Source: Desulforhabdus sp. TSK
GTDB taxonomy: Bacteria; Desulfobacterota; Syntrophobacteria; Syntrophobacterales; Syntrophobacteraceae
Length of the DNA stretch: 64,000 bases
Reading direction: 5' to 3'
Assembly (NCBI RefSeq): GCF_022836495.1
Contig: NZ_BQXM01000009.1
Coordinates: 62,001-126,000, forward strand
Shown: piece after piece, positions 9,559 through 17,851 of the stretch
Numbering within the stretch: position 1 is the stretch's first letter
Layout of the letters: each line of letters begins with the position of its first letter
Program-made: the position numbers and the translations under genes
Notes under the pieces: model-generated
Database searches by the model: none
Told to the model about the DNA's origin: nothing
Seen by the model: only the letters and a program-made list of their open reading frames with translations

Positions 9559-10082
9559 GAGCTAAACCTCCGACTGTATCCTGCCGTCACGATCGCCCCT
9601 ATAATGGCCACCAGCAGAACGAGAGAGATGACTTCGAAAACGAGGTCATACCGGGTGAGCAACAAGTGGCCGATGGTGACCACGGACCAGTCCCCGCTCT
9701 GTTCCGGAGCAGGTACCCAGTTGCTTTTGAAAATCACGCCCACCACCGCTGCGAAGAAGATCGCACTGGCACCTGCAGCCATGGCTACCTTGGGTACGCT
9801 TCGCTTGGGGACTTCCAGGTGCAGCGGGCGCGACAGCATGATGGCGAAGACGATGGAAATGCAGATGGCGCCGACATAGATCAGCAGCTGCATGAGCGCG
9901 ATGAAGAAGCTCCCGAGATACAGGTAGAGACCCGCCACGCCGGAGAGGGCCATGACAAGGCCCAATACGTTGTAAATGATATTGCGCGGAAAAACCGCGA
10001 TGACAGCGCCCCCGAAGGTCAAGCCCACCACGATCCAGAAGGCGACATGTGCGATTGCTTCAGTACCTATCAGAAAGCTCAT
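9555..10082 (-). CDS. nuoJ: NADH-quinone oxidoreductase subunit J
   Basis: Five-helix membrane subunit, 175 residues. It includes the family block IIYNVLGLVMALSGVAGLYL and the pi-bulge helix region QLLIYVGAICISIVFAIML, whose YVGA segment corresponds to the conserved gating helix of NuoJ. GGAGG lies about 10 nt before the ATG at 10082. It follows nuoI after 30 nt and overlaps nuoK by 4 nt. Nothing unusual was seen. Confidence 0.95.
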   Translation of the reverse strand: MSFLIGTEAIAHVAFWIVVGLTFGGAVIAVFPRNIIYNVLGLVMALSGVAGLYLYLGSFFIALMQLLIYVGAICISIVFAIMLSRPLHLEVPKRSVPKVAMAAGASAIFFAAVVGVIFKSNWVPAPEQSGDWSVVTIGHLLLTRYDLVFEVISLVLLVAIIGAIVTAGYSRRFSS

Positions 10083-10112
10083 GATACCCTTTCCTCCAAG
10101 TGAATCAGTCGG

Positions 10113-10553
10113 CTAAGGCCGAGTTTCCCCCAACCTGGCCATCAGATCGATCACTCCATCCCACCGAGATACCCCTTCCAGTTCATACTCTCGGGAAAAC
10201 TTCAGAGTTTTCGTCGGACACACCTCAACGCACAGACCACACAAACTGCATCGCGTGAAATCAATGAAGTATTGCGTCCCCACTTTGCGCCCTTTGGCCC
10301 GCTCCTTGATCCCCTGGACCTTGATCAAATTGCTGGGACACATGCGCTGGCACTGCCCGCAGGCAACACACTTGTGGGTCCCCGTTTCCTTGAATTTCAC
10401 AAATTCGATATGGCCGCGGTAGGCAGGTGAAAGTTCTACTTTCTGACGTGGATACTGCACAGTAACCACCGGGCGATACAATCGCCTGAACGTCACTCGC
10501 ATCCCCTCCACCAAGCTCCAGCCACCATTAATGACTTCTTTCCAGTAGCTCAT
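10113..10553 (-). CDS. nuoI: NADH-quinone oxidoreductase subunit I (two [4Fe-4S])
   Basis: Peripheral-arm ferredoxin-like subunit that passes electrons to NuoB. The 146-residue product has two CxxCxxCxxxCP motifs: HKCVACGQCQRMCPSNLI and TRCSLCGLCVEVCPTKTL. The N terminus has the amphipathic region that packs against the membrane arm. It sits 15 nt after nuoH and 30 nt before nuoJ. Its presence with nuoB, C and D shows that the Q-module is complete even though nuoE and nuoG are absent here. Confidence 0.95.
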   Translation of the reverse strand: MSYWKEVINGGWSLVEGMRVTFRRLYRPVVTVQYPRQKVELSPAYRGHIEFVKFKETGTHKCVACGQCQRMCPSNLIKVQGIKERAKGRKVGTQYFIDFTRCSLCGLCVEVCPTKTLKFSREYELEGVSRWDGVIDLMARLGETRP

Positions 10554-10568
10554 ATGCCCTCACCCTGC

Positions 10569-11549
10569 CTATATGAATTTAAGAACAACCGCAGTGACCA
10601 GGAGATTGGCCAGACTTACGGGAATCATGAACTTCCAGGAAAAGTTCATCAGCTGATCGAAACGGATCCGAGGAAAGGTCCAGCGCACCCACATGATGAC
10701 AAAAATGAGAAAGTAGGTTTTCAGCATGAACCACACGATGCCCGGGATCTTCATGTCAAACCCGAAGGGTCCGTGCCATCCGCCGAAAAAGAGGCTCGTC
10801 GCCACGGCACTGACGATGAACATGTTCGTGTACTCCGCCAGGAAGAACAACCCGAACCGCATGCCGCTGTATTCCGTGTGGAAGCCTGCGACGAGCTCCG
10901 ATTCGGCTTCGGGGATGTCGAAGGGAGCCCGGTTGGTCTCCGCCGTGGCGGAAATCAGATAGATCAGCCCGGCGACGGGCTGCAGGAATATGAACCAGAT
11001 GTGGCCCTGAGCCTGAACGATCTCCGAAAACCTGAGGGAGTTGACCATGAGAACGACGCTCATGACCGTCAACAGGAGTGGTATCTCATAGGCAACGTTC
11101 TGAGCCACCGACCGGATGGCACCCAGCAGCGCGTATTTGTTGTTGGAGGACCATCCGCCCGCCAGGATCGCCAGAACACTGAAGGTCGAGAAGGCGAAAA
11201 TCAAGAGGACCCCGAGGTTCATGTCGCGAATGATGAGCTCCGGGGCAAAGGGCAGAACCAGAAACCCCACCAGTACCGGCATGAAGATGAGGACCGGTGC
11301 TATGACAAATAACTTCTTATCTGCTGCGCTGGGTGTAATGAGCTCTTTACCCACAAGCTTTAGAGCATCGGCGATGGTCTGCAGCAGACCGAACGGCCCG
11401 ACTTCCTTCGGTCCCGGTCGGAGCTGGATGTGACCGGCCACTTTTCGCTCCAACCAAACCAGAAAGAGGGCATTCAAGGAGGCAAAAGCTAAAGCTATCA
11501 CAGCCCCCACTATAAGGCGTATCCACTCCGAACCCACTTCATTTCCCAT
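10569..11549 (-). CDS. nuoH: NADH-quinone oxidoreductase subunit H
   Basis: Membrane subunit forming much of the quinone cavity, 326 residues and about eight helices. Diagnostic blocks include [54 protein letters not shown] and [15 protein letters not shown], which contain the charged residues lining the quinone channel. A 90-nt gap separates it from nuoD upstream, and nothing recognisable lies in that gap. Length and motifs are normal. Confidence 0.95.
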   Translation of the reverse strand: MGNEVGSEWIRLIVGAVIALAFASLNALFLVWLERKVAGHIQLRPGPKEVGPFGLLQTIADALKLVGKELITPSAADKKLFVIAPVLIFMPVLVGFLVLPFAPELIIRDMNLGVLLIFAFSTFSVLAILAGGWSSNNKYALLGAIRSVAQNVAYEIPLLLTVMSVVLMVNSLRFSEIVQAQGHIWFIFLQPVAGLIYLISATAETNRAPFDIPEAESELVAGFHTEYSGMRFGLFFLAEYTNMFIVSAVATSLFFGGWHGPFGFDMKIPGIVWFMLKTYFLIFVIMWVRWTFPRIRFDQLMNFSWKFMIPVSLANLLVTAVVLKFI

Positions 11550-11639
11550 TTTCTGCTCTCCTGCGGCTTATTGTACGGAAGTCTGATCATCGGCATTTCT
11601 CCCTCCGCGACCGCCCCACCGGCTGAATCCCCACACCGC

Positions 11640-12761
11640 CTATCGATCAATCTCAGGGATGACCAAATCCACGCTGCCCATGGTTGAAATAGCATCCGCG
11701 AGCAAAGTCCCCTGAAAGGCTTCCACGAGCACATGGAGGTTCCCGAAACTGGGGACTCTCACATGGAGCCGATAGGGCATTGTAGAGCCGTCACTCACGA
11801 TGTAGTAACCCGTCTGCCCCCTCGCACTTTCAAAACCAAAATAAAGGTCTCCCTTGGGAGGCCGCAGCCGGTCAGGAACTTTGGGATTCAGGAACGCCCC
11901 GCCGGGAAGCTGATCCAGAGCCTGTTCGATGATACGGCAGCTTTGCTCCATCTCGATCATACGGACGTAATATCGGTCGAGAGCATCCCCTTTCGTCCCC
12001 ACGGGGATCTCGAAATCCAGCCGATCATACACTTCATAGGGCTCGGCCCTGCGCATGTCGAAGGCGACCCCGCAAGCCCTCAGATTGGGTCCAGTCACTC
12101 CGAACTGCCGCGCCTGCTCCAGGCTGATGACGCCAACATCGCGTGTCCGGTGAATGAAAATGATGTTCTTGGTGACCAGGTTTTCATAATCGGACCAGCG
12201 ACTGCGAAGCCTCTTGAGGAAGGCGCGGGTCATGTCGATAAAGACTGAGTCCAGATCCTGACAGACCCCGCCAAAACGACAGTAGGAATACGTCAACCTT
12301 GAACCGCTCACGCGGTCCAGAATATCCAGAATCTGCTCGCGATCGTCAAAGGCATAGAGGAAGGGGGTGAATCCACCCAAATCCATGACGTAGGTGCCGA
12401 ACCACAGGAGATGGCTCGAAATTCTGTTCAGCTCCGAACAAATGACCCGGATATACTTGGCCCGCTCGGGGACTTCAATCCCTGCCAGCTTTTCCACCGC
12501 CAGCACGTACCCATGGTTGTAGAGCATACCGGAAAGGTAGTCCATGCGGCTCGTGTTGGGCATGAACTGCTTGTAAAGACGATTTTCCCCCATCTTTTCA
12601 TGGCCGCGATGACCGTAGCCAATGACCGGGTCCGTCCTGACAATGAATTCACCGTCCAGGTCCAAAACGACTCTGAGTACACCGTGAGTGCTTGGGTGCT
12701 GAGGCCCAAGGTTCAGGGTGTACACATTCTCGACAACGGGTTCTAAGAATTGTTCAGCCAT
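11640..12761 (-). CDS. nuoD: NADH-quinone oxidoreductase subunit D (49 kDa)
   Basis: Quinone-site subunit related to the [NiFe]-hydrogenase large subunit. The 373-residue protein shows LNLGPQHPSTHGVLR, the YGHRGHEKMGE quinone loop, PNTSRMDYLSGMLYNHGY and the C-terminal SMGSVDLVIPEIDR ending typical of NuoD. The hydrogenase metal-binding cysteines are absent, which identifies it as complex I rather than a hydrogenase subunit. It overlaps the end of nuoC by 8 nt and is not fused to it, unlike in E. coli. Confidence 0.95.
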   Translation of the reverse strand: MAEQFLEPVVENVYTLNLGPQHPSTHGVLRVVLDLDGEFIVRTDPVIGYGHRGHEKMGENRLYKQFMPNTSRMDYLSGMLYNHGYVLAVEKLAGIEVPERAKYIRVICSELNRISSHLLWFGTYVMDLGGFTPFLYAFDDREQILDILDRVSGSRLTYSYCRFGGVCQDLDSVFIDMTRAFLKRLRSRWSDYENLVTKNIIFIHRTRDVGVISLEQARQFGVTGPNLRACGVAFDMRRAEPYEVYDRLDFEIPVGTKGDALDRYYVRMIEMEQSCRIIEQALDQLPGGAFLNPKVPDRLRPPKGDLYFGFESARGQTGYYIVSDGSTMPYRLHVRVPSFGNLHVLVEAFQGTLLADAISTMGSVDLVIPEIDR

Positions 12762-13227
12762 AGATTTCTTCTCGTCTGCGGTAAGCGTTTACTTTGCCAA
12801 AGGTCTTCCTCAACGGATGTTCATCCGTATCTTCCGGGAGCAACAAAGGCCTCAAATCGGGGTTGTCGGCAAAGCGTATGCCGAAAAATTCGTGCACCTC
12901 ACGCTCCTGCCACATGGCCGTCTTGAAAATATCCGAAACGGTGGGAACCGCTTCGTCATGACCGCACAACACCCGCAGAGCAAACCGCGACCGAGGCTCA
13001 AAACAATTAAAATGATAGACTATTTCGAAGGTATCCTGAAAATCGAGGGCCGCCATCGATTCAAGATAACATTCCATTTCGTTCAGGACCGCCGCAACCT
13101 CGCGCAATCGCTCCGCAGGCACCTGCATGGAAAAGGCGATCCCAGCCTTATAGGCGTCATCTTTGACAATCGTCCCCCCTTCAGGCATTCCCCGGAACCG
13201 CTGTAAGACATCGTTCACCTTGCCCAT
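12754..13227 (-). CDS. nuoC: NADH-quinone oxidoreductase subunit C (30 kDa)
   Basis: Peripheral-arm subunit, 157 residues, separate from NuoD. The C-terminal half carries the 30-kDa signature ALRVLCGHDEAVPTVSDIFK, WQEREVHEFFGIRFADNPDL and RPLLLPEDTDEHPLRKTF. It lies 3 nt downstream of nuoB and overlaps nuoD by 8 nt, indicating tight coupling. Slightly short but complete. Confidence 0.94.
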   Translation of the reverse strand: MGKVNDVLQRFRGMPEGGTIVKDDAYKAGIAFSMQVPAERLREVAAVLNEMECYLESMAALDFQDTFEIVYHFNCFEPRSRFALRVLCGHDEAVPTVSDIFKTAMWQEREVHEFFGIRFADNPDLRPLLLPEDTDEHPLRKTFGKVNAYRRREEIYG

Positions 13228-13230
13228 AAT

Positions 13231-13758
13231 TTAAACTTTGCCTCCCTTGCGATGGAAACGTCGCAGATAGTTGCGGTCTTCTCCACGGGTGATCTTGTCT
13301 TCCAGGGCGAGGAGTCCCTGAATGAGGCCTTCCGGTCGTGGAGGGCACCCCGGAACACAGATGTCCACCGGAATGATCAGGTGAGCGCCCGGGACAATGG
13401 CATACTGCCCGTCATATTCGAAGGGACCGCCGGAAATGGCACAATTCCCCATGGCGATACACCATTTGGGATTGGGCATCTGGTCCCAGAGCCTCTGAAT
13501 AGCCGGCCCCATCTTCTTGGAGATCGTTCCTGCAACAATCATGAGGTCGGATTGGCGGGGGGACGGCCTGAAGACGTTGGCGCCGAAACGGTCCAGATCG
13601 AATCGCGATGCACCCGCCGCCATCATCTCTATGGCGCAGCAGGCCAAACCGAAGGTCATGGGCCAGAGGGAGTTGGCCCTCGCCAGATTCAGGATGTCAT
13701 CCAGAAGGGCAAATTTGATGACCGGTTCTCCGGGTTCTATTCTTCTCTGGGCTTCCAC
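13231..13758 (-). CDS. nuoB: NADH-quinone oxidoreductase subunit B
   Basis: Carries cluster N2, the last Fe-S centre before quinone. The 175-residue protein has the adjacent cysteines in [12 protein letters not shown], then MAIGNC-type [14 protein letters not shown] and [16 protein letters not shown], which supply the remaining two ligands. The conserved [16 protein letters not shown] block is intact. The gene start overlaps the 3' end of nuoA by 22 nt, consistent with a single operon. Confidence 0.96.
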   Translation of the reverse strand: MEAQRRIEPGEPVIKFALLDDILNLARANSLWPMTFGLACCAIEMMAAGASRFDLDRFGANVFRPSPRQSDLMIVAGTISKKMGPAIQRLWDQMPNPKWCIAMGNCAISGGPFEYDGQYAIVPGAHLIIPVDICVPGCPPRPEGLIQGLLALEDKITRGEDRNYLRRFHRKGGKV

Positions 13759-14120
13759 TCAAACACTCCTTTGCACCAGGCATAAACGATGGCTAAAGAC
13801 AAGATCCCCACAAAGATAAAGACTTCCACCAGGTCCCGAATGGCATACTTGCCATAGGCCAATGCCACGGGAAAGAGGTATAGCACATCGACGTCAAAGG
13901 CGAGGAAGATGAGGGCGTAGATGTAATAGGCCACCGTAAACTGGATCCACGCGCTCCCGATGGTTTCCATCCCGCTTTCGTAGGTTTCCTCGCGCATTTT
14001 CCCGGTGCTTCGCTTGACGATCAGCGATGAGACGATGATCGGCGTAACGGCAAAGATCACGCCTACCAGGAGATACAGTGCAACTGACAAAAAATCCGTT
14101 AATAGTTCTTTGGGCAGCAT
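13737..14120 (-). CDS. nuoA: NADH-quinone oxidoreductase subunit A
   Basis: First gene of the operon: a 127-residue, three-helix membrane subunit. Family blocks are [20 protein letters not shown] and [20 protein letters not shown], the latter with the conserved acidic membrane residues. GGAG lies 7-8 nt before the ATG at 14120. An AT-rich near-palindrome centred on GGCGCC lies 30-45 nt further upstream and may be an operator. Confidence 0.94.
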   Translation of the reverse strand: MLPKELLTDFLSVALYLLVGVIFAVTPIIVSSLIVKRSTGKMREETYESGMETIGSAWIQFTVAYYIYALIFLAFDVDVLYLFPVALAYGKYAIRDLVEVFIFVGILSLAIVYAWCKGVFEWKPREE

Positions 14121-14933
14121 GCCATTCTCCGCTCAGTGTCCAATTTTAAATGGCGCCAAATTTAAGTTCCCCCATCCCCAGAAAAATATTTCCACGTGCC
14201 ACAACCTGTGAACTTCCCTCACCGGCACCACGCTCCGCTCCCCTGAGCGGGCATCGCACGGGTTGCCCGCACCATGCTCCGAGTCCCGGGCGGGACCTTC
14301 CACAAAGTCATGACATCGAGAGCTCAAAGCCGCAGAGACAATGCACCTTGCGCCGTCCAGCCACGGCGCTCTCAAAGGCCCATCACAGCGCTTTCCCTGC
14401 ACAGCGTATTAAATGGGTGAGTTTTTCGCACAATTTTTCACTTGCGTCAAGCTGGAAACTATGCATCTGAACGGGCCTGTCTCAGCCAGGGGTTACGACA
14501 AATCATTGAGAGTGGAGCTGAGCATATCGAGAGAGCAACCGCGAGGCGGACATTGCTCTCTTTTGAGGGGAGCGAGGAGTCCTGGCTGTACCAGCTTTCT
14601 CCGGCAGAATCCGTCGAAGGCCGGGCGGAATCGGGACGCATCAAGACGAACGGTGTTTTCGCTCAGGCACTGCAGCACCAACCAGAACAGGCTTCGCTCA
14701 CCTTCGGCGCATCTTGTCTTATAAGGATGACTTGTGGAGAAAATATTCACAAAGCAGAAAAAACTGGTCGAAGGTGACCCTAGCTGAATCGCGCTTGCGT
14801 GTCAACCTTAATTCGAGTATTAATTTCCCTGCCACCGTTTCCATGAATGCGATATCCCGAAACAAGCCTCCGTTTTCAGAGAATTTATTCACAAAGTTCA
14901 CCCCGAGAGCCACACCAAAAAGGAGAAGCATAA
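14121..14933. other. divergent nuoA/proC intergenic region without a recognised gene
   Basis: This 0.8-kb region separates the complex I operon from proC. Open frames here have poor starts and no recognisable motif. It contains an AT-rich near-palindrome around GGCGCC (14143-14168) just upstream of nuoA and a TTGTG/CACAA inverted repeat at 14732-14752. The 11-mer TATTCACAAAG occurs twice (14744-14754 and 14886-14896); the second copy with its preceding T fits the DnaA-box consensus TTWTNCACA. It probably holds promoters in both directions; any further role is unknown. Confidence 0.5.
14795..14824 (+). promoter_or_regulatory. candidate sigma70 promoter for proC
   Basis: TTGCGT (14795-14800) is followed after 17 nt by TATTAAT (14818-14824). 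It lies about 110 nt upstream of the proC start. Spacing is ideal but the -35 match is only partial. Confidence 0.33.
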
Positions 14934-15749
14934 ATGTTCGAATCGCTGCGTATCGGCTTCATTGGAGGAGGAAACATGGGTGAGGCGCTGATGAAAGGGT
15001 TGCTTTCGGCCACTTCATTGGAAGCCGGCCAGATCTCCGTTTATGACGTCAGCAAACCCCGTATGAAATACCTCGAAAGCACTTACAAAATACAGCTCAA
15101 GCCCAACGCAGGGGAACTGGCGGCCACCTCCGACGTCATCCTCCTGGCCGTGAAGCCCCAGACCATGTCCGCCGTCCTGGGGGACATCCATGATCACTTG
15201 GCCCATGCACCCCTCGTGATCTCCATCGCCGCGGGAGTTTCCCTGTCTTTTCTCTCGACAGGCCTGCCCCAGGGGACTCCCATCATCCGCGTGATGCCCA
15301 ACACTCCCGCCCTGGTACTGCAGGGCGCATCCACTCTGGCCCGCGGAGCAGCCGTAGAGGACAGGCACATGGACATCGGAGTGGCACTCTTTCAGGCAGT
15401 GGGCAAGGCCGTCGAGGTCCAGGAATCGTTGATGGATGCTGTCACAGGGCTCAGCGGGAGCGGCCCCGCGTATATTTTACTCGTTATCGAAGGTCTCATC
15501 GATGCAGGGGTCCTCATGGGACTCCCCAGGCAGACATCGCGCGATCTGGTCCTCCAGACCATCATGGGCACTGTCCGCATGGTTCAGGAGACCGGCAGCC
15601 ACCCTGCGGTGTTGAAAGATTTGATCACCTCTCCGGGGGGAACCACGATTCGAGGCTTGCAGGTCCTTGAAGACAGGGGCGTTCGCGGCGCAATCATGGA
15701 AGCGGTGGAAGCAGCGACCCTTCGCTCACAGGAGCTTGGAAAAAAATAG
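14934..15749 (+). CDS. proC: pyrroline-5-carboxylate reductase
   Basis: Catalyses the last step of proline synthesis, reducing pyrroline-5-carboxylate with NAD(P)H in the cytoplasm. The 271-residue protein begins with the Rossmann motif IGFIGGGNMGEALMKGLL. It then has the family blocks IIRVMPNTPALVLQGAS and DAVTGLSGSGPAYILLVIEG, and the C-terminal signature LKDLITSPGGTTIRGLQVLE. AAGGAG precedes the ATG. It is transcribed alone and ends at an intrinsic terminator. Normal length and complete. Confidence 0.96.
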   Translation: MFESLRIGFIGGGNMGEALMKGLLSATSLEAGQISVYDVSKPRMKYLESTYKIQLKPNAGELAATSDVILLAVKPQTMSAVLGDIHDHLAHAPLVISIAAGVSLSFLSTGLPQGTPIIRVMPNTPALVLQGASTLARGAAVEDRHMDIGVALFQAVGKAVEVQESLMDAVTGLSGSGPAYILLVIEGLIDAGVLMGLPRQTSRDLVLQTIMGTVRMVQETGSHPAVLKDLITSPGGTTIRGLQVLEDRGVRGAIMEAVEAATLRSQELGKK

Positions 15750-15803
15750 CGCTTTTCTCTCACGTCATGAGTGTCTCACCCGGCACTCATGGTCTGTCAT
15801 CCT

Positions 15804-15834
15804 GGCCGGAACTTCTGCAACCTCCGGCCTTTTC
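15804..15834 (+). terminator. intrinsic terminator of proC
   Basis: GGCCGGA (15804-15810) pairs with TCCGGCC (15823-15829) and is followed by TTTT. A second hairpin, CATGAGTG/CACTCATG, lies just upstream at about 15767-15791. Both lie between proC and the convergent IF-2-like gene. Confidence 0.7.
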
Positions 15835-15835
15835 C

Positions 15836-16576
15836 CTACTTCTTGAACGATAGGACTTTTCCCGAAGCCTTGTAAGGTTGACCATCTTTCTCGCCCCCTC
15901 TCTGGTAGCATTCTACCAGGTCCCCCACCTTGGCCCCGCCGAAATCGTCCAATTTCAATCCCACCTGCTGGCCCCTTCTGCCCTCTTTCACCGGCCTCCT
16001 TTCGATCTGGAGGGATTCCAGCTTTCCGCTGTAAACAGGGCCCATGGCCGTGATGAGTCGAAAGTCGCTCCCCACCGCAAACACTCCTTCCGTGACTTCA
16101 CAACCCAGGATGATCCCATGGCGGTGTGTTTTGAATAGAGCGATGACACGGGCCTTCCCCGTAATTTTTTCTTCAATCTTTCGGGGGAGCATGCTCTGTA
16201 CAATGCCATGGACGTCTTCAACGAGCTTATAGATGACATCGTACAGCCGCACTTCGACGTCATGATCCTTCAGCCAGCTCTCCAGCCTGGGCATGATGTC
16301 GACATCAAACCCCAGAACCAGCTTACTTCCCGATAAAGCCATCAGCAAATCCGACTTGGCAATCGTCCCAATTCCCGCAGAAATGATCCTCACTTCGACT
16401 TCCGGGCTCTGAATCTTTTTCAGCGCCGATACAACCGCCTCCGTGCTTCCGTAGGAATCGCACTTGAGGACAATTTCCAGGACCCTTCCCGCAGACCTGC
16501 CAGCCGTTGACGGTCCCCCAGGCGGAGTCTTGTCTCCGCTCAATGATTCCATGTGCCGGGCATCTTTTTTACGCAT
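15836..16576 (-). CDS. free-standing IF-2 C-terminal (domains III-IV) protein
   Basis: The 246-residue product aligns by eye with the C-terminal half of initiation factor IF-2. Residues about 30-125 correspond to domain III: VLKCDSYGSTEAVVSALKKI, then IISAGIGTIAKSDLLMA and LGFDVD. Residues about 125-235 correspond to the domain IV (C2) beta-barrel that in IF-2 binds fMet-tRNA: GKARVIALFKTHRHGIILGC, then VGLKLDDFGGAKVGDLVECY. The GTPase domain with its P-loop is missing, and the preceding sequence up to the azlD terminator contains no remnant of it, so this is not a simple local truncation. The start has GGAGG about 9 nt upstream. The role is unknown; it could bind initiator tRNA or act as a regulator. 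A complete infB presumably lies elsewhere. Confidence 0.78.
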   Translation of the reverse strand: MRKKDARHMESLSGDKTPPGGPSTAGRSAGRVLEIVLKCDSYGSTEAVVSALKKIQSPEVEVRIISAGIGTIAKSDLLMALSGSKLVLGFDVDIMPRLESWLKDHDVEVRLYDVIYKLVEDVHGIVQSMLPRKIEEKITGKARVIALFKTHRHGIILGCEVTEGVFAVGSDFRLITAMGPVYSGKLESLQIERRPVKEGRRGQQVGLKLDDFGGAKVGDLVECYQRGGEKDGQPYKASGKVLSFKK

Positions 16577-16656
16577 CGCTCATTCCCTCCGCCATGAAAA
16601 CCTGAACGTTCTCCCCCTACCCGTGCCTTTCCCCATGCAACGATACGACACAATTA

Positions 16657-16699
16657 AAATAAGGCGGCTTGTCCGGGAGTCCACCGCCAGGACAAGCCG
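16657..16699 (-). terminator. intrinsic terminator of the azlCD operon
   Basis: Reading the minus strand, CGGCTTGTCC and GGACAAGCCG form a perfect 10-bp stem, followed by CCTTATTTT. It separates azlD from the IF-2-like gene, which therefore probably has its own promoter. Confidence 0.75.
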
Positions 16700-16782
16700 G
16701 CAGAGGAATCCGCACCGATTGGGACCGCTTTCGGGCCTTTTTCTTGTCGGAGGTCCTGGGACTGTTCAGTGAGATTACAGCA

Positions 16783-17109
16783 TCAAAAGACCTGTGCGGC
16801 GAGCCAGTAGAGGAACATGCCGAAGACGACGGTTCCTCCCAGGGATCGGGTCTTGAGGGCGAAAAGAAAAGCAGGAAGAGCCACAAGGGCCTTGGGGTGG
16901 AAAAGATCCAGGCGCCTCACCTCTCCCGTCACGAAGATCTCGGGGAATATGAGGGCGCTCAAAATGGCAACGGGAATGAGGTCCAGCCATTCCACAAACC
17001 ACTGGGGCAGTTTTCTCTGAGAAAAGAGGAAAAGAGGAAGCCAGCGCGGGAGATAGGTCACGATCCCCATTCCCGCCAGCAGGAAAAGATATTCAGGACC
17101 GGGCGTCAT
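16783..17109 (-). CDS. azlD: branched-chain amino acid export subunit AzlD
   Basis: Small partner of AzlC (the LivE/YgaZH type), which exports branched-chain amino acids. The 108-residue protein has about four helices and the family features TYLPRWLPLFLFSQRKLPQW and LDLIPVAILSALIFPEI. Its start lies inside the end of azlC (17-nt overlap), the usual arrangement. It is the last gene of the valS-nadC-azlCD run before a clear terminator. Confidence 0.88.
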   Translation of the reverse strand: MTPGPEYLFLLAGMGIVTYLPRWLPLFLFSQRKLPQWFVEWLDLIPVAILSALIFPEIFVTGEVRRLDLFHPKALVALPAFLFALKTRSLGGTVVFGMFLYWLAAQVF

Positions 17110-17842
17110 AGGGCGTCGGCTTTCGCAGGGTTCGCTTCAACATGAACCCGGCTGTAGCGGCCATCAGGGAAGCAATGATGACGTATGCATTGCCGGGAAT
17201 CCACAGGGAAAGCATCACAGCAAAGAGGCCTGCCAGGAGAGCGGTGATGCCGTAGATTCGGCCACGCAGTTGGAACACCAGAAGGCAAAGGAACATGGCG
17301 ACGAGAGCATAATCGATGCCGAAGCTTCCGGCGGGAATGAAATGCCCCCCATAGCCCCCCAGCATGGTGCAGGCGATCCAGGCGAGATTGGAGATGTGAT
17401 TCACCACCAGGGCGCTGCAGGTGCTCCATTCGCCTTCCCGAAACCGCGTCATGTTGACCGCGAAGCTTTCATCCGTAACGCCATAGGCAAAAAGGGAGAG
17501 CAGCCTCCGATCCACCCCCCTGAGAAAAACAGCCAGAGAGGAGCTCATCAGCACGTGACGCAGGTTGACGATGAAGGTCGTGAGGATGATGGAAACGGGG
17601 GATGCACCGCTCACCATCATGGAAACGGCAATGAACTGAGCGCTCCCGGCAAAGACCAGGAGAGACATGAGGCCGATTTCAAGGACGCCGAGCCCGGCCT
17701 TCTGGGCCAGGACTCCAAAGGCCAGCCCGATGGGTGCGTATCCCAGGCAGATGGGCCAGCCGGCTTTCACCCCCTCAGAGACACACCGCTCCCCTCCCCC
17801 ACGTCCACAACAGCCGGCGGGATCTGAATTCAACGAAGGCAT
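17093..17842 (-). CDS. azlC: branched-chain amino acid export permease AzlC
   Basis: AzlC forms the main membrane subunit of the AzlCD exporter. The 249-residue protein has a Cys/Gly-rich N terminus, then KAGWPICLGYAPIGLAFGVL, LMSLLVFAGSAQFIAV, NLRHVLMSSSLAVFLRGV and the family block LFAYGVTDESFAVNMTRF. About seven or eight membrane helices are visible. It begins about 10 nt after nadC ends. The position beside valS suggests a loose link with valine handling, but that is inference. Confidence 0.9.
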   Translation of the reverse strand: MPSLNSDPAGCCGRGGGERCVSEGVKAGWPICLGYAPIGLAFGVLAQKAGLGVLEIGLMSLLVFAGSAQFIAVSMMVSGASPVSIILTTFIVNLRHVLMSSSLAVFLRGVDRRLLSLFAYGVTDESFAVNMTRFREGEWSTCSALVVNHISNLAWIACTMLGGYGGHFIPAGSFGIDYALVAMFLCLLVFQLRGRIYGITALLAGLFAVMLSLWIPGNAYVIIASLMAATAGFMLKRTLRKPTPYDARS

Positions 17843-17851
17843 GAGATGACT

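Noticed and set aside
14190-14230. Possible sigma54 promoter (TGGCACG) upstream of nuoA
   Set aside because: The required GC element is not at the -12 position (GG-N10-GC spacing fails).
14442-14777. 111-codon frame in the nuoA/proC gap
   Set aside because: Starts with TTG without a ribosome site, no recognisable motif, and overlaps other random frames on both strands.
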